Shown here one piece after another: positions 49,610-59,274 of a DNA stretch of 64,000 bases. Below the pieces are notes generated by a model. That model searched no databases and was not told the origin of the DNA. It saw only the letters and a program-made list of their open reading frames with translations. The position numbers and the translations under genes were made by a program. The stretch is from Lepidostoma basale (lineage: Eukaryota > Arthropoda > Insecta > Trichoptera > Lepidostomatidae), in assembly GCA_022606425.2 (NCBI GenBank), contig JAHDVF020001229.1, forward strand, positions 248,001 to 312,000. Direction: 5' to 3'. The first letter of the stretch is position 1; each line of letters begins with the position of its first letter.

Positions 49610-49960
49610 CTCCTTCTTCTTCTTCAAGTGCCCTGTCAGGTCCCCCCAACGTTGGCGATTACCTCGGCGAACCTGTCTCCTCCACACTTCGGATGCCGGT
49701 CCACTACCTCACGTTTCGCAGGCAGGACATTTATCTCCTACCGGACCCTCGGCGTCCCTCAATTTTCTCCTCGAATATCAGTTGGAGAAGGTGGTACTTT
49801 TCCCCACGCAGTATATGACCCAGATGTGAAATCCTCCGAACCTTGATAGTTGATAATAGTTTCCTGTCAACTCCAGCTCGCCTCAGGACTTCGGTATTGG
49901 TAACCATGTCTGTCCAGGGAATTCTGAGCATTCAGCGATGGAGCCACATTTCTAATGTCT
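49610..49960 (-). pseudogene. LINE-G-like C-terminal fragment
   Basis: Minus strand: RIPWTDMVTNTEVLRRAGVD, LLSTIKVRRISHLGHILRGE, YHLLQLIFEEKIEGRRGSGR, then a frameshift and EVIANVGGT before a GAAGAAGAAG tail (49612-49624). Post-RT domain of an RTE-like LINE (LGHILRGEKY, IxGRRxxGR). Confidence 0.8.
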
Positions 49961-49964
49961 GTTT

Positions 49965-50385
49965 TATAAATGGTTAAAATAGGTACTACGTACGTATACG
50001 TTTCCTATGCATTATATATATTAACGACGATATAATGTACATATTCGTTTGTGTTGTACATATATTTTATTATATATCGATACTCTTGTTTCGGTGTCGA
50101 AATATGACCTTGATGTTATGAATGGCGTTTGATTATTTATTGTTACAATTAATTGGTTCTGTCTTCATGCATCCAATACCTGCCTACATGTATATTTGTG
50201 GTAGAAGTATTTGATTAATTGTAGTATGAAACATGGCGTTTATTTGGTTGTTGTGAACGTAAATTTATTTTGTAACTCTTGTTTGAGATATTATTTAAAA
50301 TTCAATAGGTCCGAGTTGTAAACGCGAATATTTTGCTAGATATAGGGTTAATTTATTATTGGAAATCATTATTGGAAAACTGCAA
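49965..50385. other. Unassigned AT-rich DNA
   Basis: No recognised feature. Confidence 0.3.
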
Positions 50386-50389
50386 GTGT

Positions 50390-50765
50390 TTATAAATAGT
50401 TGCCTTCGCTCAACATTCAAGATTATTGGCCCCAAACAGTGTAAAATGCCGTTTTCTGGACCATGGCAGGCGAAAAGCCAATTAGAGAACAAGTCGCTAG
50501 ACGCAAATGGCTGTGGATCGGTCCCACCCTGAGACGGAACCCAGCCTGCATCGCTCAGGGCGCACTAGACTGGTCCCCTATGGGGGGGAAAGAGGAAGCG
50601 AGGCTGACCCATAGCCACCTGGAGAAGAGCCCTACATGACGAGGTCAAAGCAGCAAGGCCTCACTTGGGATGATGTTAGGCATCAGACATTCGATAGAGT
50701 CGGGTGGAGAAGGTTCTTTGAGGCTCTATGCATCACGGAGGTGTGACAGGACAAGAAGAAGATGA
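50390..50765 (+). pseudogene. LINE-E C-terminal fragment with GAA tail
   Basis: Plus strand: INSCLRSTFKII, WTMAGEKPIREQVARRKW, LWIGPTLRRNPACIAQG, ALDWSPMGG, frameshift, KRGSEADP-type sequence, then GQEEDEG at a shortened AAGAAGAAGA tail (50752-50762). Same domain as 9215 and 45065. Confidence 0.8.
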
Positions 50766-50953
50766 GGGTTGAATGAGTGACATTTGACAAGTCCAAAATC
50801 CACAATAAAGTTCCATCACACAAAATCTAGCTCGTGTCGCTTATAGTTTTAACATTAATTTTTGATGAATTGTAATGTTTCATCATTCTCCCGATGATAA
50901 ATATTTATGGTACTTTCATCGAAGCGTATTAGGAAAAATAAACTTCAAAGATT

Positions 50954-51198
50954 GGTGTTCTTGCACTGACCCTCATGTGTGAAATTGAATCATGAAACTG
51001 TCAAAAGAAGGATGAAAGTAGAATAAATGCAGTAGAAATGAGATGTCTTTGACGAATATATAGAAAATCCGTGTATGACACAGTGTCAAATGAAAATATA
51101 AGAATTGAATGCAGTGCAAATGAAAGTGCAGTGTTATGAACAAAATCGATTATTTCTCTCTATCCCTTCGGGGAGACGGCGTGATGGTTAGTTAGTTT
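50954..51198 (+). pseudogene. LINE-A 3' fragment with internal deletion
   Basis: TTGGTGTTCTTGCACTGACC through AGTAGAATAAATGCAGTAGA to GTGTTATGAACAAAAT is LINE-A; it then jumps to TATCCCTTCGGGGAGACGGC, TGATGG and GTTAGTTAG. About 200 bases of the C-terminal coding part are missing. Confidence 0.78.
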
Positions 51199-51376
51199 TG
51201 TTTAACCGTGGTATTGGATAAATAAACTTGTTTAGGTGTACGATAATTTTAAAATTAATATATTTACTATGGTGATATGATTATCGATAAGGATATAGTT
51301 TTAATATTATTAGGTTTGCGAAATAATATTGCTTGTTGCTTCTCAGTTTTAAAACTGTTTGATTTTCTTATAATAT

Positions 51377-51703
51377 TTGTCGGAGCAAAGACATTGGCGC
51401 AATGTCGACGCCAGATCTTTTCTCTTAAAATTATATACTGGCAAGTCGATGAGAATTTTTACCCATGTGCATAGTTTATTCACTTCAGGGAGATATTTGG
51501 CAAAAGTGTTTGTAACACCTCCTAAATATGTGATAGAACGCTATCTGATTGGCTCCTGGGTCTTAGTAGGCGGAGTGTACGGCATTAGCTTCAAAAGTAT
51601 TCAGGGATTAGATAATTACTTATCTCTCGAAATTAGGAAAGTAAATTTATTTTATCGACGGAAGGACATGTTTGTATTTATGATGTTGTTTTTGAATTTC
51701 TAA
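51377..51703 (+). CDS. Unrecognised 108-codon open frame
   Basis: Reads KLYTGKSMRIFTHVHSLF, RYLAKVFVTPPKYVIERYLI, GSWVLVGGVYGISFKSIQGL, then a basic end. The hydrophobic stretch IGSWVLVGGVYGISF could span a membrane once. I recognise no domain. The 51370-51620 sequence has more mixed composition than its flanks and no copy in the window, so it is either a host remnant, an unknown element or chance. The in-frame methionine start is not supported by other evidence. Confidence 0.25.
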   Translation: MSEQRHWRNVDARSFLLKLYTGKSMRIFTHVHSLFTSGRYLAKVFVTPPKYVIERYLIGSWVLVGGVYGISFKSIQGLDNYLSLEIRKVNLFYRRKDMFVFMMLFLNF

Positions 51704-51827
51704 TAACAACACAAATATTTCAGAAAAATAGTAATTTCCAGACACCATTAGCCGGGACACCAGATATTTTTAATAATCAAAAAAATAAAATGATAATAAT
51801 GAAATGGAACGATGTTATTTGTAACTA

Positions 51828-51990
51828 CGTCCACATTTGTCTTTATTTCGACAACGACCGGCTTCGCCAGGCTCGCTGGCATCGACAGACTGGTCGATTT
51901 TTGGTCGACGACTAGTCTGTCGATGGCAGCGAACCTGGCGAAACCGGTCGCTGACGAAATAAAGACAAATGTGGAAGTGCGAGTAGTTAA
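51828..51990. repeat. Near-perfect 160-bp palindrome with paired hammerhead-like motifs
   Basis: 51832-51899 and 51905-51987 are reverse complements (CCACATTTGTCTTTATTTCG against CGAAATAAAGACAAATGTGG). Each arm, read inward to outward, has CUGUCGA (box with A6 changed to U), one U, a 5-bp helix II (GCCAG/CUGGC in the left arm; one mispair in the right), GAAAC (GAAGC in the left arm), palindrome ACCGGU and GUC. The shared U at position 6 suggests a family variant or inherited loss. Confidence 0.6.
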
Positions 51991-51994
51991 AAAT

Positions 51995-52575
51995 AATCGT
52001 TTTATTTAATTATTATTTAAAATGAACTTCCATCACGAGATTTCAGTTAAATCATTTGATAATAATTACTTAAATTTTTTAATTTGTAGAGAATCATTAT
52101 GAATATAAGTCGCATTTTAAATTGTATTTTCCAAGAAAAATTAGTAAACAACATTAAAAATGTAATGTAAATAATATTTTTTTTGTGATTATTATAACGT
52201 AATTGTAGCTGTATTCACATTGGAATTTAAACAGATGATAGATGTTTTTATTTGTAGGCGTATGGTAAAGTAAAAAAACACATTGAAATAATGTCGAACA
52301 CGCTGAGAATATTGCGTTTGCAAGCTCAGAATTCAGGATGAATACATCCTGGAACCAAGATGGTTCAAAGCGCACTGAATAAGTGGTATGCCTTCTATTT
52401 CCAATTTGCAATGAATAAATTGAATTAACTCGGATGTCATGAATTCTAAGAGACGATCACGAGCCCCGAGTCGAACGAAAGGTTGCGTAAATATGTACAT
52501 TTATATTTAAATCTGCAATTTTAATTCTATCAATATCTTGCTCTGAGATGAATTTATATGTAAACATATATTCTC
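51995..52575. other. Unassigned DNA
   Basis: 52015-52050 (AATGAACTTCCATCACGAGA) resembles the reverse of the hammerhead-repeat flank at 20830 and 40665. The rest shows nothing recognised; a CpG-bearing piece lies at 52430-52490. Confidence 0.3.
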
Positions 52576-52579
52576 CTTC

Positions 52580-53045
52580 TTTTTCTTTTTCTCCCTTGTT
52601 GTAGACCTATGTGGTATGTTCTCCAGAGTGTTGCTCCTCCTGTGAGGTAGACTCCCAGCAGCCTTTTTATCTTTTAGGAGGTCTTCCACGAGGACGAGTC
52701 CCATGAGGCTGATTATGCAATGCAATATACGGGAATCTGATCGTGTCCATTCTTTGAACATGACCGTACCAGTCCCGTTTTCGCTGTCTACTCCATCTTA
52801 TAATATCCTCAATCTCACATATCTCTCTTATTCTGGTGTTCCTCGCTCGATTTCTCAGTGTCTTGCCTGCTATCGTCCTCTGTGTCTTCATTTCGGAAGT
52901 CCTCAAAACTTGTTTGGTCCTTACTGTGTCTGCCCTTGCTTCGACGCCATATTTTACTATTGGTCTTACGCATGCTTTATAGATTCTCATCTTACTCTTA
53001 ATGGCCATGTCTTTGTTTTTACATATTGTGGATTTTATTATTTGT
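52580..53045 (-). pseudogene. LINE-D C-terminal region, reference copy
   Basis: Minus strand: KSKMRIYKACVRPIVKYGVE, EMKTQRTIAGKTLRNRARN, IREICEIEDIIRWSRQRKRD, WYGHVQRMDTIRFPYIALHN, QPHGTRPRGRPPKR, then a frameshift into KDKKAAGSLPHRRSNTLENI-type frames and a GAAAAAGAAAAAG tail. Order YGxE, RxIxGxTxxxRxRN, RWxxQRxxxWxGHVxRM, GRPPKRW is the post-RT domain of an RTE-like LINE. Open for 113 codons. Confidence 0.83.
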
Positions 53046-53054
53046 AAATAGTTT

Positions 53055-53475
53055 AATCATAACGTCAACGAGTTCCTTTTGCCATACCAAAATACTTTAA
53101 AGGTCTCACAACATTAGTAAAAAATCAGTATTTATGTTTTTTCAAATACTTTTAATAGAACCAGAAATTAATAAACAATTTCCGAAAATAAGTCAAAATC
53201 GGAACTCGGTCTTCAGTTCGCAATCCTTTCGGAAAGAGAGTATTTTATAGTGCAAGTAAATTCGAAGAATGAACATATGACCGTTTACATATACATTTCT
53301 TAAAACTAGTATGTGATATTTTTAATACAACACATATGATATAATACTTAAGATAAAAAGGCGTAAAGCACACAAAGGAGGAATTCAACAAAAAAAAACT
53401 TATAAATGTGTTCGGACGTACACTGTAAATTAGTTGCCGGAATTTGTGAACATTTTCAGAGTTTCAGTTGTGGCA
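53055..53475. other. Unassigned AT-rich DNA
   Basis: No recognised feature. Confidence 0.3.
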
Positions 53476-53479
53476 AGTT

Positions 53480-53905
53480 ATAATCAAACCATTGCCTTTT
53501 TAAATGTTCTATTGATTCTAAAATTTGTATTGTTTCTCGTTGGGTATCCGTGTTCTTCATAATTGTAAGAAACATTGTCACACAAATATTTCGATAGAAG
53601 ACCACCCCTCAATTTATAAGCAAAAAATAAGCATATTTAAAGTGACCTGATTTGACTATTCCATGTGAACTGACTGATGACATTTTTAAATCGTCAGGCA
53701 TTGATTTAATTCGTGCGCGTCTAGTGCATCTCAGTAAAATTCTCATTGCCATATTTTGAATGATTCGCATCTTTTGAGTACCGGTTTTATTAATCAAATG
53801 TAAAACGGTGGAACAATAATTGAAAGAAATTGCATTAAAATATACAAAACACTTGTTGCAGCTTCCAACTCCAATCAACTGTGCAACCAGCAAACTGACA
53901 TTCAA
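53480..53905 (-). pseudogene. Jockey-type LINE, post-RT fragment
   Basis: Minus strand: FNYCSTVLHLINKTGTQKM, IIQNMAMRILLRCTRRARI, KSMPDDLKMSSVSSHGI. It matches the jockey-clade segment with YCSxVL, IQNxAMRxILxC and the MLxxLxWLSVxQR order. Open for 98 codons (53609-53905), then decayed to about 53480. Confidence 0.75.
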
Positions 53906-54104
53906 CGCAATAACACGTTTTCATTACTGCATTAATTGAACTCTTTGATTAGATGAGTAAAATAAATATTAAATCAATTTTCTAGGAGGGTGCGTCAACC
54001 CTTTAATAACAAGCGTTCAGTGTCGTATCTTGGTACATTTTCATTACCAACGAGAAAAAAAAATCGTTTAACTGAAAGTCTCGCTGACCTTCAGACGAAA
54101 CGTG

Positions 54105-54480
54105 GTGTCTTCTTCTTCTTTAGTCATATTCCTTATGGCTGCTAGTCGTGTCCACCTCGTAAATTATCCAGTATGGCTCGCCATGCGCTCCTGTCAGTTA
54201 GTCTCTAACCTGCTAGAGGCCAGTCAGCGCCCTGATTTGATAGGTCGAAGGACCGGTTCGGTGGCCTTCCTTATAGTTACTGTACCTCTACTTTGGCCAT
54301 TATTTTGAGTATTTCAAGGTTGTCCTTATCTCTCCTGGCTATGTGATCAACATATTTTAACATTTACTGAGAGCATTTCCTCAAAAGCCTTACCCTGATA
54401 CCCAGCTGGTCAATAATCGACTGGTTGGTTCTTTTCGCCGTCCAGGGTATGCGCAGAATTCCTCACTAGCACAATATCCT
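54105..54480 (-). pseudogene. LINE-G-like C-terminal fragment with GAA tail
   Basis: Minus strand in one frame: GILRIPWTAKRTNQSIIDQL, GIRVRLLRKCSQ, MLKYVDHIARRDKDNLEILK, IMAKVEVQ, GRPPNRSFDLSNQGAD, LTDRSAWRAILDNL, GIIV-like end, with GAAGAAGAAG at 54106-54120. A clear RTE-like post-RT domain (RIPWTAKRTN, GHIARRD-like, RxxWRxIL) broken by three stops. Confidence 0.8.
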
Positions 54481-54594
54481 GAAAACATAAATGTTGAACC
54501 TTTACGTTGCCTTGCACTGAATACAAAGGTTTGAACCTGTCTTTTCTTGGTCTTTGGTTTTGGCCGAAACACTTTGATATTTCAACATTATTAA

Positions 54595-54845
54595 CTTCTT
54601 CTTCTTCTATTATAGACCTTTGGTCTGTTCCTGAAATCAGGATGGTCTCTCTTGGGAAGTTGACTCTCAACTATCTCTCCATCTCATCGGCAGTCTTCCG
54701 GGGGGACGGCAGCCGGCAGGAGTCTAATGCGCCACAGCGTGTGGGATTTTGTTGGGATCCATCCTATGCACGTGCGCATTCCAGTATCTTCTGCGTTGTC
54801 TGCCCCATCTCACGACATCCTCCACCTTGCAGATCTCGCGTTTAA
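54595..54845 (-). pseudogene. LINE-D 3' fragment
   Basis: Minus strand (frames mixed) contains REICKVEDVVRWGRQRRRY, WNAHVHRMDPNKIPHAVAH, ETPAGCRPPGRLPMRWRDS and SQEETILISGTDQRSII, then AGAAGAAGAAGAAG at 54597-54610. Same domain order as LINE-D with moderate decay. Confidence 0.75.
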
Positions 54846-54861
54846 TTATAACACTGTTATA

Positions 54862-54985
54862 TAATATCACAATTGATTTATTGTCGCGTCAGCTGTTTCG
54901 CTAACCAATGTAAGCATCATCAGGTGTTACAAACAGCTTGCGCGGCAATTTCATCAGAAATGAAATAAATTGTGATATATATAAC
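54862..54985. repeat. Palindromic repeat with hammerhead-like motif
   Basis: Outer arms TATCACAATTGATTTATTG and AAATAAATTGTGATATATA are inverted. Minus strand at 54887-54930: CUGAUGA (perfect), one U, GCUUAC-AUUG-GUUAGC (5 of 6 pairs), GAAAC, AGCUG, then GAC where GUC is expected. A partial plus-strand arm (AAACAGCTTGCGCGGCAAT) follows. The helix II sequence differs from its sister at 22691 while still pairing. Confidence 0.55.
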
Positions 54986-54989
54986 CGTG

Positions 54990-55365
54990 CTTTAATTAAA
55001 CGGTTAAGAAATATTTTTGTATTTCCATATCTTGGTAAGATTTTTCAAGGCAGTTATAACCATTTGGGTTCTAGTAATAGTTTATTTAATGTTCTACATA
55101 GGAACACCTGAAGTACAAGTTAATTTATTATTTCTTAAAATAATATTTTACTCTCGTACATAAAATAATTTATTAAAAAAAAATTATAATCTCAGAAAGA
55201 CTTATAAAATCTAGAACACAAGTAGGAATCAACGTTCTTGTATTTGTATATGAATTATTTAATCGAGAAAGATAATAGATGTCACTAATGCATACTTTTT
55301 ATAACGTTAAGTTCCCGCTTAAATATTATGAAAGTCTTGAGGATTTGTTTAGTGTGAAGTGTCCG
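54990..55365. other. Unassigned AT-rich DNA
   Basis: No recognised feature. Confidence 0.3.
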
Positions 55366-55369
55366 CTAC

Positions 55370-55510
55370 TGAAAAAAAAACTGTTTGTTCTCCCTGTTTA
55401 CTTGCATAATAAGTGAAACGGGCGAGAATAACAAGGGTAAGGGTCGCGGAGGCGGTCTGTCAATAGCTGCCAATTTTGCAATTACGGAGGGCGGTCTTAT
55501 AATACATCTA
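55370..55510. other. Repeat-free CpG-bearing block, possible conserved noncoding element
   Basis: TTTACTTGCATAATAAGTGA, GGGTAAGGGTCGCGGAGGCG, GTCTGTCAATAGCTGCCAAT, TTTTGCAATTACGGAGGGCG. Mixed GC and homeodomain-like sites, no frame, no copy in the window. Confidence 0.35.
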
Positions 55511-55514
55511 TTCA

Positions 55515-55940
55515 TTTGTTTTGCAATACAATTTTTTAATTGAATTTCTTACCATCTCTGACATAAGAAAACAACTGAAAGCTAAAGTAGAAACTTATTA
55601 ATCGAATAAAGTTTAAAAGCTGTTTTAAGTTTTAATTTACGGTAGATACTATAAGACGTGACGCATGTATAACCGATTGGAAGAGTTCTATCTTCCCTAG
55701 TGAGCGTCAACAAGCTGAAGAAGAATAAAAAGGCTATTAATGTGTTAGCACGCTGTAACATTTAAATTTAATTTATTAAAAATAATTCGAGTACTTGTAA
55801 AATATTCTCAATTTTATAACTTATTATGTACCTAGTACTTCTTATTCTCTGGGATTCAAATTGTTTTGGAGCTAAGATAATAGTCCTCAGAGCTATCTTT
55901 GTAATGACTCCGAGACGTGGCCACTAAGAGTATGGTCACA
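55515..55940. other. Unassigned AT-rich DNA
   Basis: No recognised feature before the inverted repeat starting at 55946. Confidence 0.3.
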
Positions 55941-55964
55941 CTGAAGTGCCAGAGTAGGAGTCAA

Positions 55965-56303
55965 TACTGCTGCTGGGTATGCTGGACTACCAATCATTGG
56001 AAATTAGACGAACTATGCACTTGGGTGTTAATTTTTTTCAACTGATTCGTGGTCGAATACATATAACTCTGATATTTTGAATGACTTGACTTTCTTTGTC
56101 CCCGACAATTATCTGCGACAAAGGCAAAATAGATTATTTCACCTGCCACTGTGTAGAACTAATCTACCTAAGGTAATGCCCACGGGCAGGGCAATAATCC
56201 TATTAAACCGCATCTCTTCGGATGTGGACATTTTTCACGATAGTGAGGCTACCCTCAGAAAGCATCTATCTCTTATAATTGAATTGAATTGAATTTAATT
56301 GAA
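55965..56303 (+). pseudogene. LINE-B C-terminal fragment with AATTG tail
   Basis: Plus strand: LLGMLDYQSLEIRRTMHLGV, NFFQLIRGR, frameshift, DILNDLTFFVPDNYLRQRQ, RLFHLPLCRTNLPKVMPTGR, AIILLNRISSDVDIFHDSE, LRKHLSLIIEL, then a (AATTG)n-type tail at 56277-56308. Closer to the 2245 copy than to the 46000 copy, so LINE-B has at least two subfamilies here. Confidence 0.82.
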
Positions 56304-56589
56304 TTGAAAGACACAGGCGGCTTGTGTACGCACTGTGGCGCGAAGCGTATAGTGTTGCCGGTCCCATAGTACGCCATACGTTGGTTCGCTAGGTGTTCAT
56401 CTTGACTCCTACTCTGGCACACCGTTGTGGCCGTACCCAACCAAACACGGTAAAACGATGTAAAATTGTTTCCTCAGACCTATAAAGGATGGTCAAACAC
56501 GAGAAAAAGATTCAACACGGAATTCTAGGAACTATTCAATGACGTAGTAAAGTGTATTAAAATCAACATATTGCACTAGAAGAAGTGTC

Positions 56590-56640
56590 GGTAGACCGAG
56601 ACAATGGTTTATGTCATGGCAGACTGTCGGGTTCTGAGGA
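56590..56640 (+). repeat. LINE-F fragment, plus orientation
   Basis: GTCGGTAGACCGAGACAATGGTT and ATGGCAGACTGTCGGGTTCT match the reverse of 14250-14300 (GRPRxRWxDxxxxDCRVL-like). About 50 bases only. Confidence 0.5.
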
Positions 56641-56859
56641 TGATGGTAATGATGATGATGAAGTATTTGAATCTCTATTTTTCCCAAAGCTGTCATCTAA
56701 CAATAATAGTATGTATTGTATGTATTGAAGTAAGTACCCAAAAAAATAATTATATAATCGTAATAGTTCATCGTATGTAATTATTAATTGCACTTGTAGT
56801 GACGACAGATTCATACTTATAATTAGCATTTTAAAATATGTGATATTTTTCTTATTCTT

Positions 56860-57475
56860 CTTATTGTAGATCTTGCGATATGTTTATGCAGGATATCAAC
56901 TTTCTTTCTGTGACGACCAGCCTTCTCTCCATCTCTTTGGTGGTAGACGGCCCTCTGGAGTCTCGTGCATCACTCATGCATTGCTGGATCTATTATCTCG
57001 ATGTTGTCCCTCCAGAATCGTCTTCTCTGGCTACTCCATCTCACTATATCTTTAATTTTGCAGGATTTGCGAATTTCTTCATTGGGTATCCTTTCTCTAA
57101 GGGTTCTCCCCACAATCGGTCTCAATGTTCTCATTTCTGCAACTCTTAAGAAATGTTTGTTCTGACAGTGTTTGCCCTTGCTTCGATTCCGTAGGTCATT
57201 ATGGGCCTGATGCATGTTTTATAAATTCTTACTTTGCTTTCCACTAGCGTATGCTAATTGTCCTAGACAGTGTCCCTTAGACATCTGGAGATAACTGCAG
57301 CTTTATTAGTCTGTTTTTTAACTTCATTATATAGATCGCTGCAACTAGATATCTCCACACCCAGATATCTGAACTTCATAACCTGTTCTATGGGTTTATA
57401 GTCTACAACCAATGTGCATCTGAGAGGCTGTATGGATATTGTTAGACATTTTGTTTTGGCGACGGATATCATTAT
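56860..57475 (-). pseudogene. LINE-D copy reaching the region just after RT
   Basis: Minus strand: ISVAKTKCLTISIQPLRCTL, VDYKPIEQVMKFRYLGVEIS, SCSDLYNEVKKQTNKAAVIS, then frameshift, AEMRTLRPIVGRTLRERIPN, EEIRKSCKIKDIVRWSSQRR, RFWRDNIEIIDPAM, and an end with AGAAGAATAAGAA. NxxKTKxL and FRYLGxxxS are the blocks right after the RT palm, so this copy extends further 5' than the other LINE-D pieces. Confidence 0.8.
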
Positions 57476-57479
57476 ATAT

Positions 57480-57970
57480 TATTAATGAATATGGGGTACA
57501 AGGATATTTGAAACGTCGATCGAAAGAAACCAAGTGACACTGCTATACATAGGAACAATATTGAATGCATCGGTATGACCAAGCACAATTCAGTGTACCC
57601 ATTCCTACGGTCCATTTGTATTCCACGTAACATCTACATACACAAATGAACAAATACAATTAGTATATTCTTAATTTAAATCATTTGTTATAATTTGCCA
57701 AGTCAACCGGCAACTAATTGGACGTAGGTGGGTTTTTATATGTGAATCATGGTTCGTGAGGCCAGTATTATTCTCTAAACCAAGTACTTCATTATTATTT
57801 TTACCGTGGGCAAACGTAATTATTTTACGAGCTATGACGAGGTCATTTAAATCAAATTATTATTGTGTGGACAATAGGAAAACACGAAACAAAAAGTTGC
57901 ACATTCGATGCTAGCTTTGGAGAGTGAAGTAATTACTCGAGTAACCATTCTTTCTGTCCATCTGCTGGTT
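57480..57970. other. Repeat-free DNA, possible conserved noncoding element at 57700-57960
   Basis: CAACCGGCAACTAATTGGAC, ACCGTGGGCAAACGTAATTA, TTTTACGAGCTATGACGAGG with several TAAT cores. No frame or repeat relatives. Function is inference. Confidence 0.3.
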
Positions 57971-57974
57971 CCAT

Positions 57975-58635
57975 CGTCAATGAGATTCTTCATCTCGAAA
58001 ATATACAGATATTATAAATTCAATTTTTAATTATTTATAAACATAAAGCGTTACCGTTATGAAATTTGATAAAGGCGATTTTTTTATGCATTAAAACACG
58101 TTTTAATCCATTTCTGAAATGTATGTTTTAATTTAAGGCTAGACATTACAAATGTGTTTACAACATTATAATGTTGTGAACATTACACATGTATCAAAAA
58201 ACGTCAAAAATAGTTTTTGATCCAAATTGGTGTTAAAAATAAATGTCAATAACTGTGGAAAATGTGGAAACTATTAAAATTAAGTAATATATGCCACCCG
58301 TGGTATATGAAATATGTATTTTAATAATACACCTTTTCTTTGTTTTATGTTTTGTCGGCTTAGAACCTTTGTCATTTCTATTTATATTTCCATCGTAATT
58401 CTTTACAAGATTAATTTAAATAAACATCTAAAAGCTCCTTTGGGTGCTTAAAGGATGGACCATTACTAGTGGCCCACTGCACGTCTAAAGCTTTTATGGT
58501 ATAGGACGCCGCGGAAACTTTCGTCAGCTTCACTCCTTAGGGCTTTCCCCCATCCATGCGGGACTAATTATTAAAGGTATTGAGATTAAACCACAAGAGA
58601 ATCTAGGCCACTTTAAATTTACTTGAAATCTTCAA
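57975..58635. other. Unassigned DNA
   Basis: 58440-58560 (GGCCCACTGCACGTC, GGACGCCGCGGAAACTTTCG) is less AT-rich without an identified origin. Confidence 0.3.
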
Positions 58636-58639
58636 TTGT

Positions 58640-58800
58640 GTCCCACACTGTACAGTCAAAAAAAGAATCCATTGAGCTCACTTCTCTGAAATGTTTTTAA
58701 TAAGTTGGTTCCCTTCGATTCTATTGAGAACTTCGTCATTTGTGATGTGGTCTTTCCAAGTAATTCCTAACATTCTCCTGTATCACTTCATTTCACCGAT
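58640..58800 (-). pseudogene. LINE-G-like fragment
   Basis: Plus-strand CTTCGTCATTTGTGATGTGG and CCAAGTAATTCCTAACATTC parallel CCTCATTCGTGATGTGGGCT and CAGGAAATTCCTAATAGTC at 61070-61110, which encode LLGISWRAHITNEEVL in LINE-G. The minus strand here reads MLGITWKDHITNDEVL-like with stops. Confidence 0.65.
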
Positions 58801-58919
58801 CAAAGGCATCTATGAATGAATGTTTTATGAAATGAATTTTACGATATGTTTTTAGATAACCATGTAATGCGAATATACTTAATACTTACGAGAGACAATA
58901 AATTCACCGATCCTGTCTG

Positions 58920-59265
58920 ATTCTTCTTTAACAGCCGTTGTCATCCACTGCTGGACATAGGCCTCCCTCATACTTCTCCATGTATGCCATGCCATACGGG
59001 GGGTGGTTGGCATTACAACGCTACGCTTGCCAAACGGGTTGGCGAGGTTTCCTTCCACGTCAATCCTATGCATCAATATTATCCACCGAGGTTATTCACA
59101 CTCGATCTCTAACATTTCGCATAGTTTCCAGGGGAGACCAAAGTCGAGGAGGTGTGGATAGGTACTTGGGATCAGATCATTCCTCCAGCGTAGCATTGAC
59201 ATCACCATGGTGATGGACATGCACCGCTCGGAGAGTCAAAAGGATCCTCCTTACTCCCCCGTCTG
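58920..59265 (-). pseudogene. LINE C-terminal fragment (EAYVQQW type)
   Basis: Minus strand: AWHTWRSMREAYVQQWMTTA, VKEES at the end, matching the A-W-M-EEAFVQEW end of LINE-C in spacing but from a distinct family. Further in, LRAVHVHHHGDVNATLEE and STPPRLWSPLETMRNVRDRV are open in another frame. Confidence 0.55.
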
Positions 59266-59274
59266 ATTATATAG

